Below, in pieces: positions 17,833-26,807 of a DNA stretch of 64,000 nucleotides. A program made the position numbers and the translations under genes. The DNA comes from Rhizobiaceae bacterium (lineage in GTDB: Bacteria; Pseudomonadota; Alphaproteobacteria; Rhizobiales; Rhizobiaceae): assembly GCA_017643495.1 (NCBI GenBank), contig JAEPNK010000001.1, positions 1,097,623 through 1,161,622 on the forward strand. Direction: 5' to 3'. The notes under the pieces were generated by a model. It had not been told where the DNA came from. It saw only the letters and a program-made list of their open reading frames with translations, and did not search any database. The stretch's first letter is position 1; every line of letters begins with the position of its first letter.

Positions 17833-20134
17833 ATGTCAGGTTCTGATGTTCTGGAAAGAGACAATGATATCGACGTGGCAGGGCTGTTTGGTGCCCTGAA
17901 GCGCAAATGGTGGCTGATCCTGTTTGTCATGCTGCTCTCGGGCGCAGCGTTGTTTTTCGTACTGCTTTCAATTTCTCCGCGCTATCTTTCCACGGCGGAA
18001 GTCCTGATTGCCGGCAAGACATCATCGGCGACCGAACAAATTCAGGAAGGCGGAGGCCGTAATAGCGACAACAGGCTGGACGAGCGTGCCGTACGTACCG
18101 AGGTTGAAATCCTGGCATCGGACAAGATTGCCCTCGAAGTCATCGACCAGCTTGGACTTGTCAATCTTTCCGAGTTTCAGGACGATGCCGAGATGCAGGG
18201 GGATCTTCTCTCCTTTGCCAAGGAAGCTACAGGCAACTTCATCAAGGGTGATGGTGAGCAGGATGAAGACAAACCTGCGGAACCGACAGTCAGTGTAACG
18301 GATGTTGCCCGCAGTACGGCCTTGCGGAAGTTTCGGGAGAAGCTCGAAGTCTATGCCATAGACAATTCCCAGGTCATCAGGATGGAATTCTGGTCCGTCA
18401 ATCCGCTTCTGGCACGCAACTGTGGTGGAAGCAATCTCCGAGCGCTATCAGGACTCGCAGGTTGATGCGACTGCCGAAAACGTTGCCCGTGCGGAAGGGT
18501 TCGTCAATCCCCGCATTGCCGAATTGCGTTCACTGATTGAAAAAGAACGCAAGGCGGTTGCCCGGTTCGAATCGGAAAACCAGATCTTCAAAACCAATAA
18601 TGGTAGTGGTGATACACCCGGCCTGCTTGTAAACCAGGAGCTTTCGGAAGCATCCAGTGAACTGTCGCGCCTCAGGGCGGAGCGGTCGGCGGCACAGGCA
18701 AAGATTGCCTCAATCCGTGCTGCCTTGAACAGCGGTTCTTCCATTGATGTGATACCGGAAGTCCTGTCATCCCAGTATATCCAGAACCTTCGCCAGAGCG
18801 AGGTGGCACTGGAAGCACAGATATCCGACCTTTCGACTTCCCTTCTGCCCCAGCACCCCCAGATGAAGGCATTGAATTCCCAGCTCCAGCGGTATCGCAG
18901 CCAGATACGCAAGGCGACACAGGACATCATCACCAGCCTTGAAAACAATGTGCAGTCGGCCCGCAATGCCGAGAAGAAACTTGCTGAAGAAATCGACCAG
19001 TTGAAAAACGAGCAGTTGAAGATCAACTCCTTGCTGGTCAATCTTGATGGACGCAAGAAGCGTATCGCCGGTTATGAGGAAGAATTGCAGCAGCGGCTTG
19101 TCGATTCCCGGCAAGTGAGAAGTCGTGCGGAGATTCCGCCCGCCGCCGCAACAATCATCTCTCCGGCTTCCATTCCGGACGAGCCTTATTTTCCGAAAGT
19201 TGTGCCATTCACGGTGGCAGGAATGGCGGCAAGTGGTGTTCTCACTGTTCTTGCCATTCTTGCAACAAGCCTTGTGACGAGCGTTGCCACCTACAATGCA
19301 AATGAACAGTACCGGGCCTCGCATGAATTTGACCGCGCCATGGCCGAAGAACCGAAACTGGCATCTGTCGCGGTTGAAAGACCCCGGCCGCTGGACAGTA
19401 TTGTCCGGGCGCAGGATGGCGGAGATGGTATGGATGGAACCAACCGGGAACCGGTAAAACCGGTATTGGCGAATGCGCCTGACCAGACGCACAGCAGCGC
19501 CGGGGGATACCACAGTGCTGACAGTGAAAGTGTTGACAGTGAGAATGAGATCATCGCGGTTCGTTATGCAGCAAGTGTGCTCGCAGATGCTGACCGGGGG
19601 AGGATTGTTTCCGTTTCCCCGGCTGGTGAGGCCGGCTCGCAAACGGCATGGATACTGGTCAGGCAACTTGTTGCCGCCGGGCGCAGTGTGGTTGCCATTG
19701 ACATGAGCGGCGATCTTGCAACGACGCGGGAAATGCTTGGAACAACGGATGTACCCGGTGTCTTCAATCTGGTCAGCGGTTCGACAGGAATAGAAAATGT
19801 CATTTACCGAGACCGCCGTTCAAACGCTCATGTGGTTTCTGCGGGCCAACTTTTCCCCGGCACACCCATGCCGCAGGTCGAAGTGGTTTCCGACATTGTT
19901 GATGCAATCGCCGAATCTTACGATTTCTGTGTTGTTGATTGCGGCGATGCCAGTCTCGAAGGCATGGAACTGGTGGCAACGGATGACGCAATCATGGTTA
20001 TCAGCACCATTGATGCCAACCCGCGTGATTGCGAAAAGCTTGAAAAGGATCTGAAGGAAGCAGGCTTCCGGGATATTCTCCAGATCAAGCCGGACCATGC
20101 CGATCTGGAAAACGAAGCACTCGCCCGCGTCTGA
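17833..20134 (+). pseudogene. Wzc/ExoP-like polysaccharide co-polymerase with degenerate kinase domain, frameshifted
   Basis: A chain-length determinant/tyrosine-kinase-type protein split over two frames. Frame one (17833-18465) encodes the Wzz N-terminal domain with a membrane helix (KWWLILFVMLLSGAALFFV). Frame two (from 18422, GTG) resumes at VEAISERYQDSQ and gives 570 residues: a periplasmic coiled coil, a second membrane helix (about 19200-19290) and a cytoplasmic P-loop-like domain. The shift falls near 18410-18421 and fits a one-base insertion or two-base loss. In the ATPase domain the Walker A position reads SPAGEAGSQTAW, which lacks the GKS/T lysine. No C-terminal tyrosine cluster is present, so the domain is probably not a kinase even if translated intact. 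It may be a real pseudogene or an assembly error. Confidence 0.8.
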
Positions 20135-20215
20135 TTTTCAAGCGTGGATAATGGCTGCCCGGCCTCCAGCATAATGTGGTGGCCGACACGCCAACCAAGC
20201 AAGGGTGCGGGGTTT

Positions 20216-21403
20216 TTATCCGGGCTTTTTCAGGGATGCGAGTTTCTGGCGAAGCTTTCGGGCTGATTGCCAGAGCATTTCGTTACGCCTTACAAATCGC
20301 TTGATGCCGATCTTGGTTCTTGTTGCCATCACGAAGGGGACCGCACTGCCTGTGACCGGTATTACGGTGTCAAACAGGTTATGGCCGCTCTTGCACCAGG
20401 AGCGCTTGTAGCGTTCATCACCAAGGCCAAGGTCAAGTTTGTTGAAGCCTTCCTCGCATAAGTGTTCCACCATCAGGTAGAGCACCATTTCTCCGGGGCT
20501 CATGTGGGCCAGATCATCATAGGTCACACAATTGACGCTGGCCTGACAATAGTCACCGTAAATTCCGCAACCATACATTGCGCGGGATTTGCCTCCCACT
20601 TTTAGCTCGAAAATCCTGAAAGGCTGTATGCCGTTTTTTTTCGGGCTGTGCGCCAGCATGCGGATAAACTCTCTCGCCTCGGGCGTGTCGAAAACTTCCG
20701 GTGCGCCGAGTTCCTTGAGACGTTTCGTCTTCTCGATAAAAAAGATCTCCAGCGCAGCATCAATCTCTTCCGGTGTCTCGGGAATGGTGAATTCGTACCC
20801 GCCGTTTTCTTCGGCCAGCCGTCCCTGACGGCGGAAAATCTTCCGTTTGCGTTTTGCATTGCCGATTTGCAGGACAGCTTCAAAACCGGAAGACAAATCC
20901 ATGTCATACATCCGGTTGACTGAAATCTGGTGGGGGTATGCAAGTAGCGGGTTGCGATATCCATTCAGTTCGAAACGCTGGTTTCCAAGCCTCGCGATCA
21001 CCGGGCCGGGAAGGTGTTTGCCAATGGCTGCAAAAACCTTTCGTATGATTGCAGTGTCGCTGTGTTTGAGAAACGGAATTGAATAAAGGCCGCTGCACAG
21101 GTTTGCGTGCGTTCCTCCCGCCCACCGAAGGGTACTGAAAAAACGGCCCCTGGCAATGACCAGTGGCAGTATGAACTGGAGACCGTCATCGTTTCTGCCT
21201 GTCACGAGGCACGGTTCGTTCTTGCCGTCGATGGTCTGCAGCGCCATGCGAACCCAGTCATAATGCTGGTACATGCAAGCCGATCCGGTTGCTTCCAGTT
21301 GCCGCCATTCTGTTTCAAGATCAGCGATTTCCCGGTTAAGTTCAATAACAAGGCCTTCAATGGTATCCAGATGGATACCTTTGATTTGGGTTGTTGAGGC
21401 CAT
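20216..21403 (-). CDS. GNAT-fold acyltransferase (CelD/BcsL or FemAB-like)
   Basis: A 395-residue acetyltransferase-fold protein of the kind often found in exopolysaccharide and cellulose loci (Acetyltransf_6/CelD). Visible features include the polar YQHYDWVRMAL near the N-terminus. The C-terminal half has a GNAT-like region with YGCGIYGDYCQASVNCVTYDD and KLDLGLGDERYKRSW, which is typical of this family. The ORF extends upstream to 21565, but the start at 21403 (MASTTQIKG) avoids overlap with the divergent deacetylase gene. A role in decorating the polysaccharide with acyl groups is inferred from neighbours. Confidence 0.72.
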   Translation of the reverse strand: MASTTQIKGIHLDTIEGLVIELNREIADLETEWRQLEATGSACMYQHYDWVRMALQTIDGKNEPCLVTGRNDDGLQFILPLVIARGRFFSTLRWAGGTHANLCSGLYSIPFLKHSDTAIIRKVFAAIGKHLPGPVIARLGNQRFELNGYRNPLLAYPHQISVNRMYDMDLSSGFEAVLQIGNAKRKRKIFRRQGRLAEENGGYEFTIPETPEEIDAALEIFFIEKTKRLKELGAPEVFDTPEAREFIRMLAHSPKKNGIQPFRIFELKVGGKSRAMYGCGIYGDYCQASVNCVTYDDLAHMSPGEMVLYLMVEHLCEEGFNKLDLGLGDERYKRSWCKSGHNLFDTVIPVTGSAVPFVMATRTKIGIKRFVRRNEMLWQSARKLRQKLASLKKPG

Positions 21404-21504
21404 GTAAAAACTTGTCCCGGAAATATCAGATACTGCTGGATAGCAATATTTTCTAAAGAAACGGTATGCTACCAGATATAAATTATTCAGGTGGAGATTC
21501 GGTA

Positions 21505-22623
21505 ATGTTGCGCAAGGCAATCCTGCAGGGATTGTATTATTCAGGTATCCAGAAAGCGTTGTCACCGCTGACGCGTGGCATGGGCTCCATCCTGATGCTG
21601 CATCGGGTAACCGAACATGGCCGTGATCCCTTTCAGCCCAATTATCATCTGGCTGTGTGTCCCGAGTTTCTGGACAGGATCATTCTTTGCCTGAAACGGG
21701 CCGGATACGAGTTCATTTCCATGGATGAAGTACACAGGCGCCTGTCAGACCCCGATGCATATCGCGATGCCAAACCGTTCCTGTGCATGACGCTGGACGA
21801 CGGATATCGTGACAATATGAAAAAGGCTGTTCCGGTATTTCGCCGCCATGAGGTTCCCTATCTCATTTATGTGGCACCCGGTCTTGTCGAGGGATCGGCG
21901 CCATTGTGGTGGGAAGACCTTGAAACGGTTTTCCGCAAGCGCAGCCACATTTATGCGGAAATGCCGCAGGGTCGCGTGGAATACGACCTTTCAACCACAG
22001 AGAAAAAACTGAAGGCTTTCAATGAACTGGTTCATGAGCTTCTGTTTGAAACGCCGGAAGAGGACCAGAGAAGACTGGTATCCCAGATTTCCAGGGCCTA
22101 CAAACATGACCAGGAAACTTATGCGCGTGACCAGATCATGGACTGGAGCCAGCTGCATGAGCTTTCAGAGGATACGCTCTGCACGATAGGTGCCCACACG
22201 ATCAACCATCATGCCCTTGCAAAGCTGCCGGAAAAAAGGGTTCGTTTCGAGATTGGCCAGAGCCGGGAAGTAATCCGGACGGAACTTGGAACGGCACCTG
22301 CCCATTTTGCATATCCTTATGGGCACCAGGTTCTGGCGGGTACACGCGAATTCGAAATTGCAGAAGAGTTTGGGTTTGATACGGCAGTCACAACCAGACA
22401 CGGTGTTGTCTATCCCGAACACAAGGATTATCTGACGGCATTGCCGCGGGTTTCGATGAACGGGAATTTTCAGTCCGCCGCCTATGTAAAGACGCTGGTT
22501 TCCGGCGTTCCGGGCCGCCTGTTCAACAAGGGCCGCAAACTGCAGATCAAGGATTCGGGAAAGCCCTACGAACCGGGGCCTGAATTCAATTCGTTTTCCG
22601 GTCTGGCTTTAGCATCCAGTTAA
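21505..22623 (+). CDS. Polysaccharide deacetylase family protein
   Basis: A 372-residue NodB-homology deacetylase. The first motif TLDDGYRDN supplies the catalytic Asp and the metal-binding Asp. The second motif GAHTINHHAL supplies the metal-binding His pair. HFAYPYG is the third typical element. There is no obvious signal peptide, so it may act on cytoplasmic or lipid-linked sugars. The start at 21505 follows GGTGGAG at good spacing; the in-frame ATG at 21466 lacks a ribosome-binding site. It probably modifies the polysaccharide made by the neighbouring genes. Its last 38 bp overlap the convergent DUF2842 gene. Confidence 0.88.
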   Translation: MLRKAILQGLYYSGIQKALSPLTRGMGSILMLHRVTEHGRDPFQPNYHLAVCPEFLDRIILCLKRAGYEFISMDEVHRRLSDPDAYRDAKPFLCMTLDDGYRDNMKKAVPVFRRHEVPYLIYVAPGLVEGSAPLWWEDLETVFRKRSHIYAEMPQGRVEYDLSTTEKKLKAFNELVHELLFETPEEDQRRLVSQISRAYKHDQETYARDQIMDWSQLHELSEDTLCTIGAHTINHHALAKLPEKRVRFEIGQSREVIRTELGTAPAHFAYPYGHQVLAGTREFEIAEEFGFDTAVTTRHGVVYPEHKDYLTALPRVSMNGNFQSAAYVKTLVSGVPGRLFNKGRKLQIKDSGKPYEPGPEFNSFSGLALASS

Positions 22624-22801
22624 TGATGAACATTGCCGGTACAATCCAGAGAATGCCGGTAGCCAGAAAATAGATCATGTGGATCCATCCGCCGGCTTCG
22701 GAAAGTTTGGCAGCAGCAATCGTTGTTGCCACCAGGGCGTAGAGGATTGCGATCAGGACGATCAGTACAGTGCCGATCAGTTTGCGTGTGCGCTGGTTCA
22801 T
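22586..22801 (-). CDS. DUF2842 small membrane protein
   Basis: A 71-residue protein with two membrane helices (residues 8-30 and 40-62), beginning MNQRTRKLIG and ending LKPDRKTN. This is the pattern of alphaproteobacterial DUF2842. Such genes commonly sit next to the heme A synthase gene, as here (22925, divergent), which suggests but does not prove a link to cytochrome oxidase biogenesis. The 3' end overlaps the deacetylase gene by 38 bp tail to tail. Confidence 0.8.
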   Translation of the reverse strand: MNQRTRKLIGTVLIVLIAILYALVATTIAAAKLSEAGGWIHMIYFLATGILWIVPAMFIINWMLKPDRKTN

Positions 22802-22924
22802 GGGGGATAAATACGCCTGATTGACGCGATGTCAAAGCCTGTTTGCGCGACGGCTTGTCACAATCTGCCTACTTGATGAAACATGCGGGCAGTGCCATTC
22901 CAGTGAAGAACTGGCAAAAACCTG

Positions 22925-24004
22925 GTGGTGCCCATGTCCATGACTGTCAACGAGGTGACGGCCGCAACCCGGTCGGTAACGGAGCGTGATCGCGCGCAAG
23001 TCCGTTTCTGGTTGTACGCAATCTGTGTGCTTGTTTTCGCAATGGTGATCGTGGGTGGCGCGACAAGACTTACGGATTCAGGCCTCTCCATCACGGAATG
23101 GCAGCCCTTGCTGGGTGCAATTCCGCCGTTGAATGCGCAGGACTGGCAACTTGCATTTGAAAAATACAAGCTCATTCCCGAGTATCAGCTCATCAACAAG
23201 GGCATGAGCCTGGCAGAGTTCAAGTTTATTTACTGGTGGGAATGGGCGCACCGTTTTCTGGGCCGGTTTGTTGGTCTGGCTTTCTTTGTGCCGATGGTCT
23301 GGTTTTGGGCAACCGGAAAGCTGGAAAAGGGCATTCGCGGAAAATTGGTCTTCCTGCTTCTGCTTGGCGGGCTTCAGGGTTTCATTGGTTGGTGGATGGT
23401 CTCTTCAGGACTGGCCGAACGTGTTGACGTAAGCCAGTATCGTCTTGCTGTTCACCTGACACTCGCCAACCTCATCTTTGCATGGTGCCTGTGGATCGCC
23501 CGTGGCCTTGCGCCACACAGTGACGAACATGCCTCGGAGCGTGTACGCAGCTTCGCCCCGCTTGTGGTGTTTGCGCTGTTTGTCCAGATATTCTGGGGTG
23601 CGCTGGTTGCCGGCATGGATGCAGGCCTTGCCTTCAATGACTGGCCATTGATGGACGGCGCGGTTTTGCCGGGAGGGCTGTGGGTTCAGGAACCATTTTG
23701 GATCAATCTTTTTGAAAACCCGAAAATGGTGCAGTTCACCCATCGCCTGTTTGCCTATCTGCTTGTGATCCTGATCGTGTTGCAGATGGTCGTGGCGCTT
23801 GGTTCGGATTCAGGCAATACACACAAGCGCCGTACGGTACTGCTCGTTGGGTTTGCTCTTTTGCAGGCTTCGTTCGGTGTAATCACACTGGTCATGCAGG
23901 TGCCGCTGTTCTGGGGGCTGGTACACCAGGGCGGCGCGACATTACTGCTGGGCGCAGCCATTGCCCATTGGCGGGGCATACACGGAGAATACCGGCGGTT
24001 GTGA
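22925..24004 (+). CDS. ctaA: Heme A synthase (COX15/CtaA)
   Basis: A 359-residue membrane enzyme that oxidises heme O to heme A for cytochrome c oxidase. It has about eight membrane helices. The heme-ligand histidines are visible in the expected order: EWAHRFLGR, VHLTLANL, QFTHRLFAYL and LVHQGGATLLLG. The early signature VGGATRLTDSGLSITEW is diagnostic of the alphaproteobacterial/mitochondrial COX15 type. The initiating Met could be residue 1, 4 or 6. It is convergent with argC. Confidence 0.96.
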   Translation: MVPMSMTVNEVTAATRSVTERDRAQVRFWLYAICVLVFAMVIVGGATRLTDSGLSITEWQPLLGAIPPLNAQDWQLAFEKYKLIPEYQLINKGMSLAEFKFIYWWEWAHRFLGRFVGLAFFVPMVWFWATGKLEKGIRGKLVFLLLLGGLQGFIGWWMVSSGLAERVDVSQYRLAVHLTLANLIFAWCLWIARGLAPHSDEHASERVRSFAPLVVFALFVQIFWGALVAGMDAGLAFNDWPLMDGAVLPGGLWVQEPFWINLFENPKMVQFTHRLFAYLLVILIVLQMVVALGSDSGNTHKRRTVLLVGFALLQASFGVITLVMQVPLFWGLVHQGGATLLLGAAIAHWRGIHGEYRRL

Positions 24005-24048
24005 CAGCCTTGTCGGCAGCAGGGGCGCCGCTTTCCTGTCGGCCGGAC

Positions 24049-24990
24049 TTACTTGTTGCCGAGCATCAGGTCGAGGTTTTGAACCGCTGCACCGGAAGCG
24101 CCTTTTCCAAGATTGTCCAACTGCGCCACCAGGTTGACATGACCGGTTTCCGGATCGCCGAATACCCAAAGCTTCATGTCGTTCCGTCCGGCAAAATCCT
24201 CGGGCCGCAGATGCGCAGTCTTTGAAGCTTCTTCACGGCTGGCAACGGTCACATGTTTGCAGCCGGTGTAATGGTCAGCAAGTGCATCGTGAATGTCGGC
24301 GGGTTTGCCAGCACCGTTCAGGCTGTCGAGATGCAAGGGGATATTGACCAGCATGCCTTGTGCAAACCGGCCCACGGCAGGGGTGAAAACGGGTCTGCGA
24401 TCAAGGCCTGCACGGACCATGATTTCTGGCACATGCTTGTGCTTCAGGGGCAGTGCATAAGCATGGTAGGACGTTGCGATATGGTCTTCGTGGTTCTTGT
24501 CTTCCATCTGTGCAATGAGCTGCTTTCCGCCCCCCGTATAACCGGAAACCGCATTGATGGTGACGGGGAAGTCCGTCGCCATCAGGCCAGTGGAGATCAA
24601 TGGCTTCAGCAAGGCAATCGCACCGGTTGAATAACAACCCGGATTGCTGACGCGACGAGCCGCGGATACGGCCTCTGCCTGACCCTTTTCCAGTTCGGCA
24701 AACCCGAATACCCAGTCAGGCGAAGTCCGGTGGGCTGTAGACGTGTCGATGATCTTGCAGGCTTCATTGCCGCTGGCCTCGATCAGGCTTACGGCTTCCC
24801 GGGCTGCATCATCAGGCAGGCAGAGGATTGCAACATCACAACCGGCAAGCATGTCGCGGCGTTTTTCCGTGTCGCGGCGTTCTGCATGCGGAATCGACAG
24901 CACCTCGATATCGCTACGCGAGGCAAGCCGCTCCCTGATCTGCAATCCGGTAGTTCCGTGTTCTCCGTCGATGAACAGTCTGGGCTTCAT
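24049..24990 (-). CDS. argC: N-acetyl-gamma-glutamyl-phosphate reductase
   Basis: A 313-residue ArgC of the shorter type 2 family, which makes N-acetylglutamate semialdehyde in arginine synthesis. It has an N-terminal NADP-binding stretch (LFIDGEHGTTGLQI) and catalytic Cys119 in SNPGCYSTG. The family fingerprint ends near PGMLVNIPLHL. It lies 81 bp downstream of speB on the same strand. The pairing of argC and agmatinase, both in arginine/polyamine metabolism, is common in this order. Confidence 0.95.
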   Translation of the reverse strand: MKPRLFIDGEHGTTGLQIRERLASRSDIEVLSIPHAERRDTEKRRDMLAGCDVAILCLPDDAAREAVSLIEASGNEACKIIDTSTAHRTSPDWVFGFAELEKGQAEAVSAARRVSNPGCYSTGAIALLKPLISTGLMATDFPVTINAVSGYTGGGKQLIAQMEDKNHEDHIATSYHAYALPLKHKHVPEIMVRAGLDRRPVFTPAVGRFAQGMLVNIPLHLDSLNGAGKPADIHDALADHYTGCKHVTVASREEASKTAHLRPEDFAGRNDMKLWVFGDPETGHVNLVAQLDNLGKGASGAAVQNLDLMLGNK

Positions 24991-25071
24991 GGTTCTGGTA
25001 CTTTTACAAATCGTGTTGGTTCAGTCAGGTGAGCTTCCGGCCAGCCGGTCAGATCGGGCTTATCCGAAAAT

Positions 25072-26022
25072 CTAGTCGGCTTTTTTCTCGGCCTGGAGAC
25101 ACAGCATGTACATGGCAACCGTCGATCCTGCAATGGCAGTCACCTCTGCATGGTCATAGGCAGGGGCAACTTCAACAACATCGGAGCCGACAATGTCGAG
25201 GCTGCCGAGCTTGCGCAGGACGGCCAGCATCTTTGCCGAGGTCGGCCCGCCGGAAACCGGGGTTCCCGTACCCGGCGCAAAAGCCGGGTCAAGGCAGTCA
25301 ATGTCGAAGGTTACATAAACCGGGCCACTGCCTGTCCGCTCCTTGATCTGCTGGGCGATTTCCTCGCTGCTCAGTTCCTCCACTTCGTCGCCATAGATGA
25401 TTTCGATGCCGTAATCTTCCGGCGCATGGGTCCGTATCCCGATCTGGATCGAGCGTTCCGGGTCGATGATCCCTTCACGAACGGCCCGCGTGACAAACGT
25501 CCCGTGGTCGATTTCCTCGCCATGATCTTCCCAGGTGTCCTGGTGTGCATCAAACTGTACAAGTGCCAGTGGCCCGTGCCGTTCTGCATGGGCCTTGAGA
25601 AGCGGCCATGTCACATAATGGTCACCACCAAGGGACAGCAGATAGGCCCCGCTATCCAGAATGTTCTTTGCTTCTGTTTCTATGCGTTCCGGGTTTTCCC
25701 ATACCTTGTTGCTGCTCAGGGCCACATCGCCGTAATCGGCGCAGGCCAGTGTTTCGAACGGGTCCATGTGAAAGGGATACTGGGGATCAAGGTCCAGAAT
25801 GCAGGAAGCCTTGCGTATGGCCGCCGGTCCGAAGCGGGCTCCCGGGCGGTTGGTTACGGATGTATCCAGCGGAATGCCCAGAATGACGAGATCGGCTTCA
25901 TCAATATCCTTGGTGTATTTGCGGCGCATGAACGACATGACACCGGAAAATGTTGGCTCGTGACCACTGCCCAGAAGGGCGTTTTTGGTGATTGCCTGAT
26001 CGCTGTCCGATTTGGTTTTCAT
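25072..26022 (-). CDS. speB: Agmatinase
   Basis: A 316-residue ureohydrolase predicted to convert agmatine to putrescine and urea. The binuclear manganese site motifs are present: SLGGDHYVTWPLL, FDAHQDTWE and VTFDIDCLDPAFAPGTG. Arginase-family members are hard to separate by motif. The argC neighbour and overall similarity to rhizobial SpeB favour agmatinase over arginase or guanidinobutyrase. Confidence 0.87.
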   Translation of the reverse strand: MKTKSDSDQAITKNALLGSGHEPTFSGVMSFMRRKYTKDIDEADLVILGIPLDTSVTNRPGARFGPAAIRKASCILDLDPQYPFHMDPFETLACADYGDVALSSNKVWENPERIETEAKNILDSGAYLLSLGGDHYVTWPLLKAHAERHGPLALVQFDAHQDTWEDHGEEIDHGTFVTRAVREGIIDPERSIQIGIRTHAPEDYGIEIIYGDEVEELSSEEIAQQIKERTGSGPVYVTFDIDCLDPAFAPGTGTPVSGGPTSAKMLAVLRKLGSLDIVGSDVVEVAPAYDHAEVTAIAGSTVAMYMLCLQAEKKAD

Positions 26023-26129
26023 GTTCTTTCCGCCTCAATCGATGGTGAGCGCATGACAAGTCTGTGCGCATGCTTGATTTTCGCTTGTACCCGCTACACA
26101 CTTTTCCTGGCAACAGAAAAGGAATTCGC

Positions 26130-26732
26130 ATGCAGGAAGACAAGGTTTCCTTCGCCCGGATGAAGGACGGCACCCGGGAAGACTACATGCTTTTGCGCGA
26201 GCTTGAGAGGCCTCATCTGTCAATGACGGCAGACCGTATCCTGCGGGAGTTGCGCATGCAGGGTGAAGAGGGCATGGCGGGCTACAACATTACCCGGCTT
26301 GACCACGGCTTGCAGGCCGCTACCCGGGCAGAACGCGATGGGGCTGATACCGACTGGGTTATTGCAGCCCTGCTTCATGATATCGGAGACGGGCTGGCAC
26401 CGCAGAACCATGACCGGTTTGCAGCAGAGATCATCCGGCCTTTCGTGCGCGACGAAGTTGCCTGGACCGTGGAGCATCACGGTATTTTCCAGATGCTTTA
26501 CTATGCACATCATTATGGCTGGGACCGGGAAGAGCGACAGAAATACAGCAGCCATCCGTATTACCAAACATGTGCGGATTTTTGCGAACGCTGGGACCAG
26601 TCGAGTTTTGATCCCGAATATGATGCCCTTCCGCTATCGCATTTCGAACCAAGGGTGAGGGAGGTCTTTTCCAGAAAGGCTTATGACCCGAAGGTCATGT
26701 GTGAAGGGGAGGTAAGAGGACTGGTGTCCTGA
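26130..26732 (+). CDS. HD-domain protein related to PhnZ/inositol-oxygenase-type enzymes
   Basis: A 200-residue HD-fold metalloprotein. Metal-binding elements are in order: ITRLDHGLQAA, ALLHDIGDGL and TVEHHGIF. The sequence around them (LQAATRAERDGADTDWVIAALLHDIG) resembles the mixed-valent diiron HD oxygenases (PhnZ, MIOX) more than plain phosphohydrolases, but the substrate is unknown. The start at 26130 follows AAAGGA. The longer ORF from 26064 lacks a site. No phosphonate or inositol genes lie nearby. Confidence 0.7.
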   Translation: MQEDKVSFARMKDGTREDYMLLRELERPHLSMTADRILRELRMQGEEGMAGYNITRLDHGLQAATRAERDGADTDWVIAALLHDIGDGLAPQNHDRFAAEIIRPFVRDEVAWTVEHHGIFQMLYYAHHYGWDREERQKYSSHPYYQTCADFCERWDQSSFDPEYDALPLSHFEPRVREVFSRKAYDPKVMCEGEVRGLVS

Positions 26733-26765
26733 AGGTGGGCAACAAAAACAATACGCGGCAGGGTC

Positions 26766-26800
26766 GGCAGCAGCAAATTGTTGTTGCTGCTGCTGCTGCC
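26766..26800. repeat. Triplet-repeat hairpin
   Basis: GCAGCAGCAA (26767-26776) pairs with TTGCTGCTGC (26784-26793), with extra TGC triplets to 26799. It lies between the HD gene and the 48-codon ORF on the opposite strand. Either transcript could use it as a weak terminator, although no T-run is adjacent. Confidence 0.5.
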
Positions 26801-26807
26801 CTGTAAA

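Noticed and set aside
18405-18425. Programmed ribosomal frameshift in the wzc-like gene
   Set aside because: No slippery heptamer or downstream pseudoknot is visible; an indel or sequence error is simpler.
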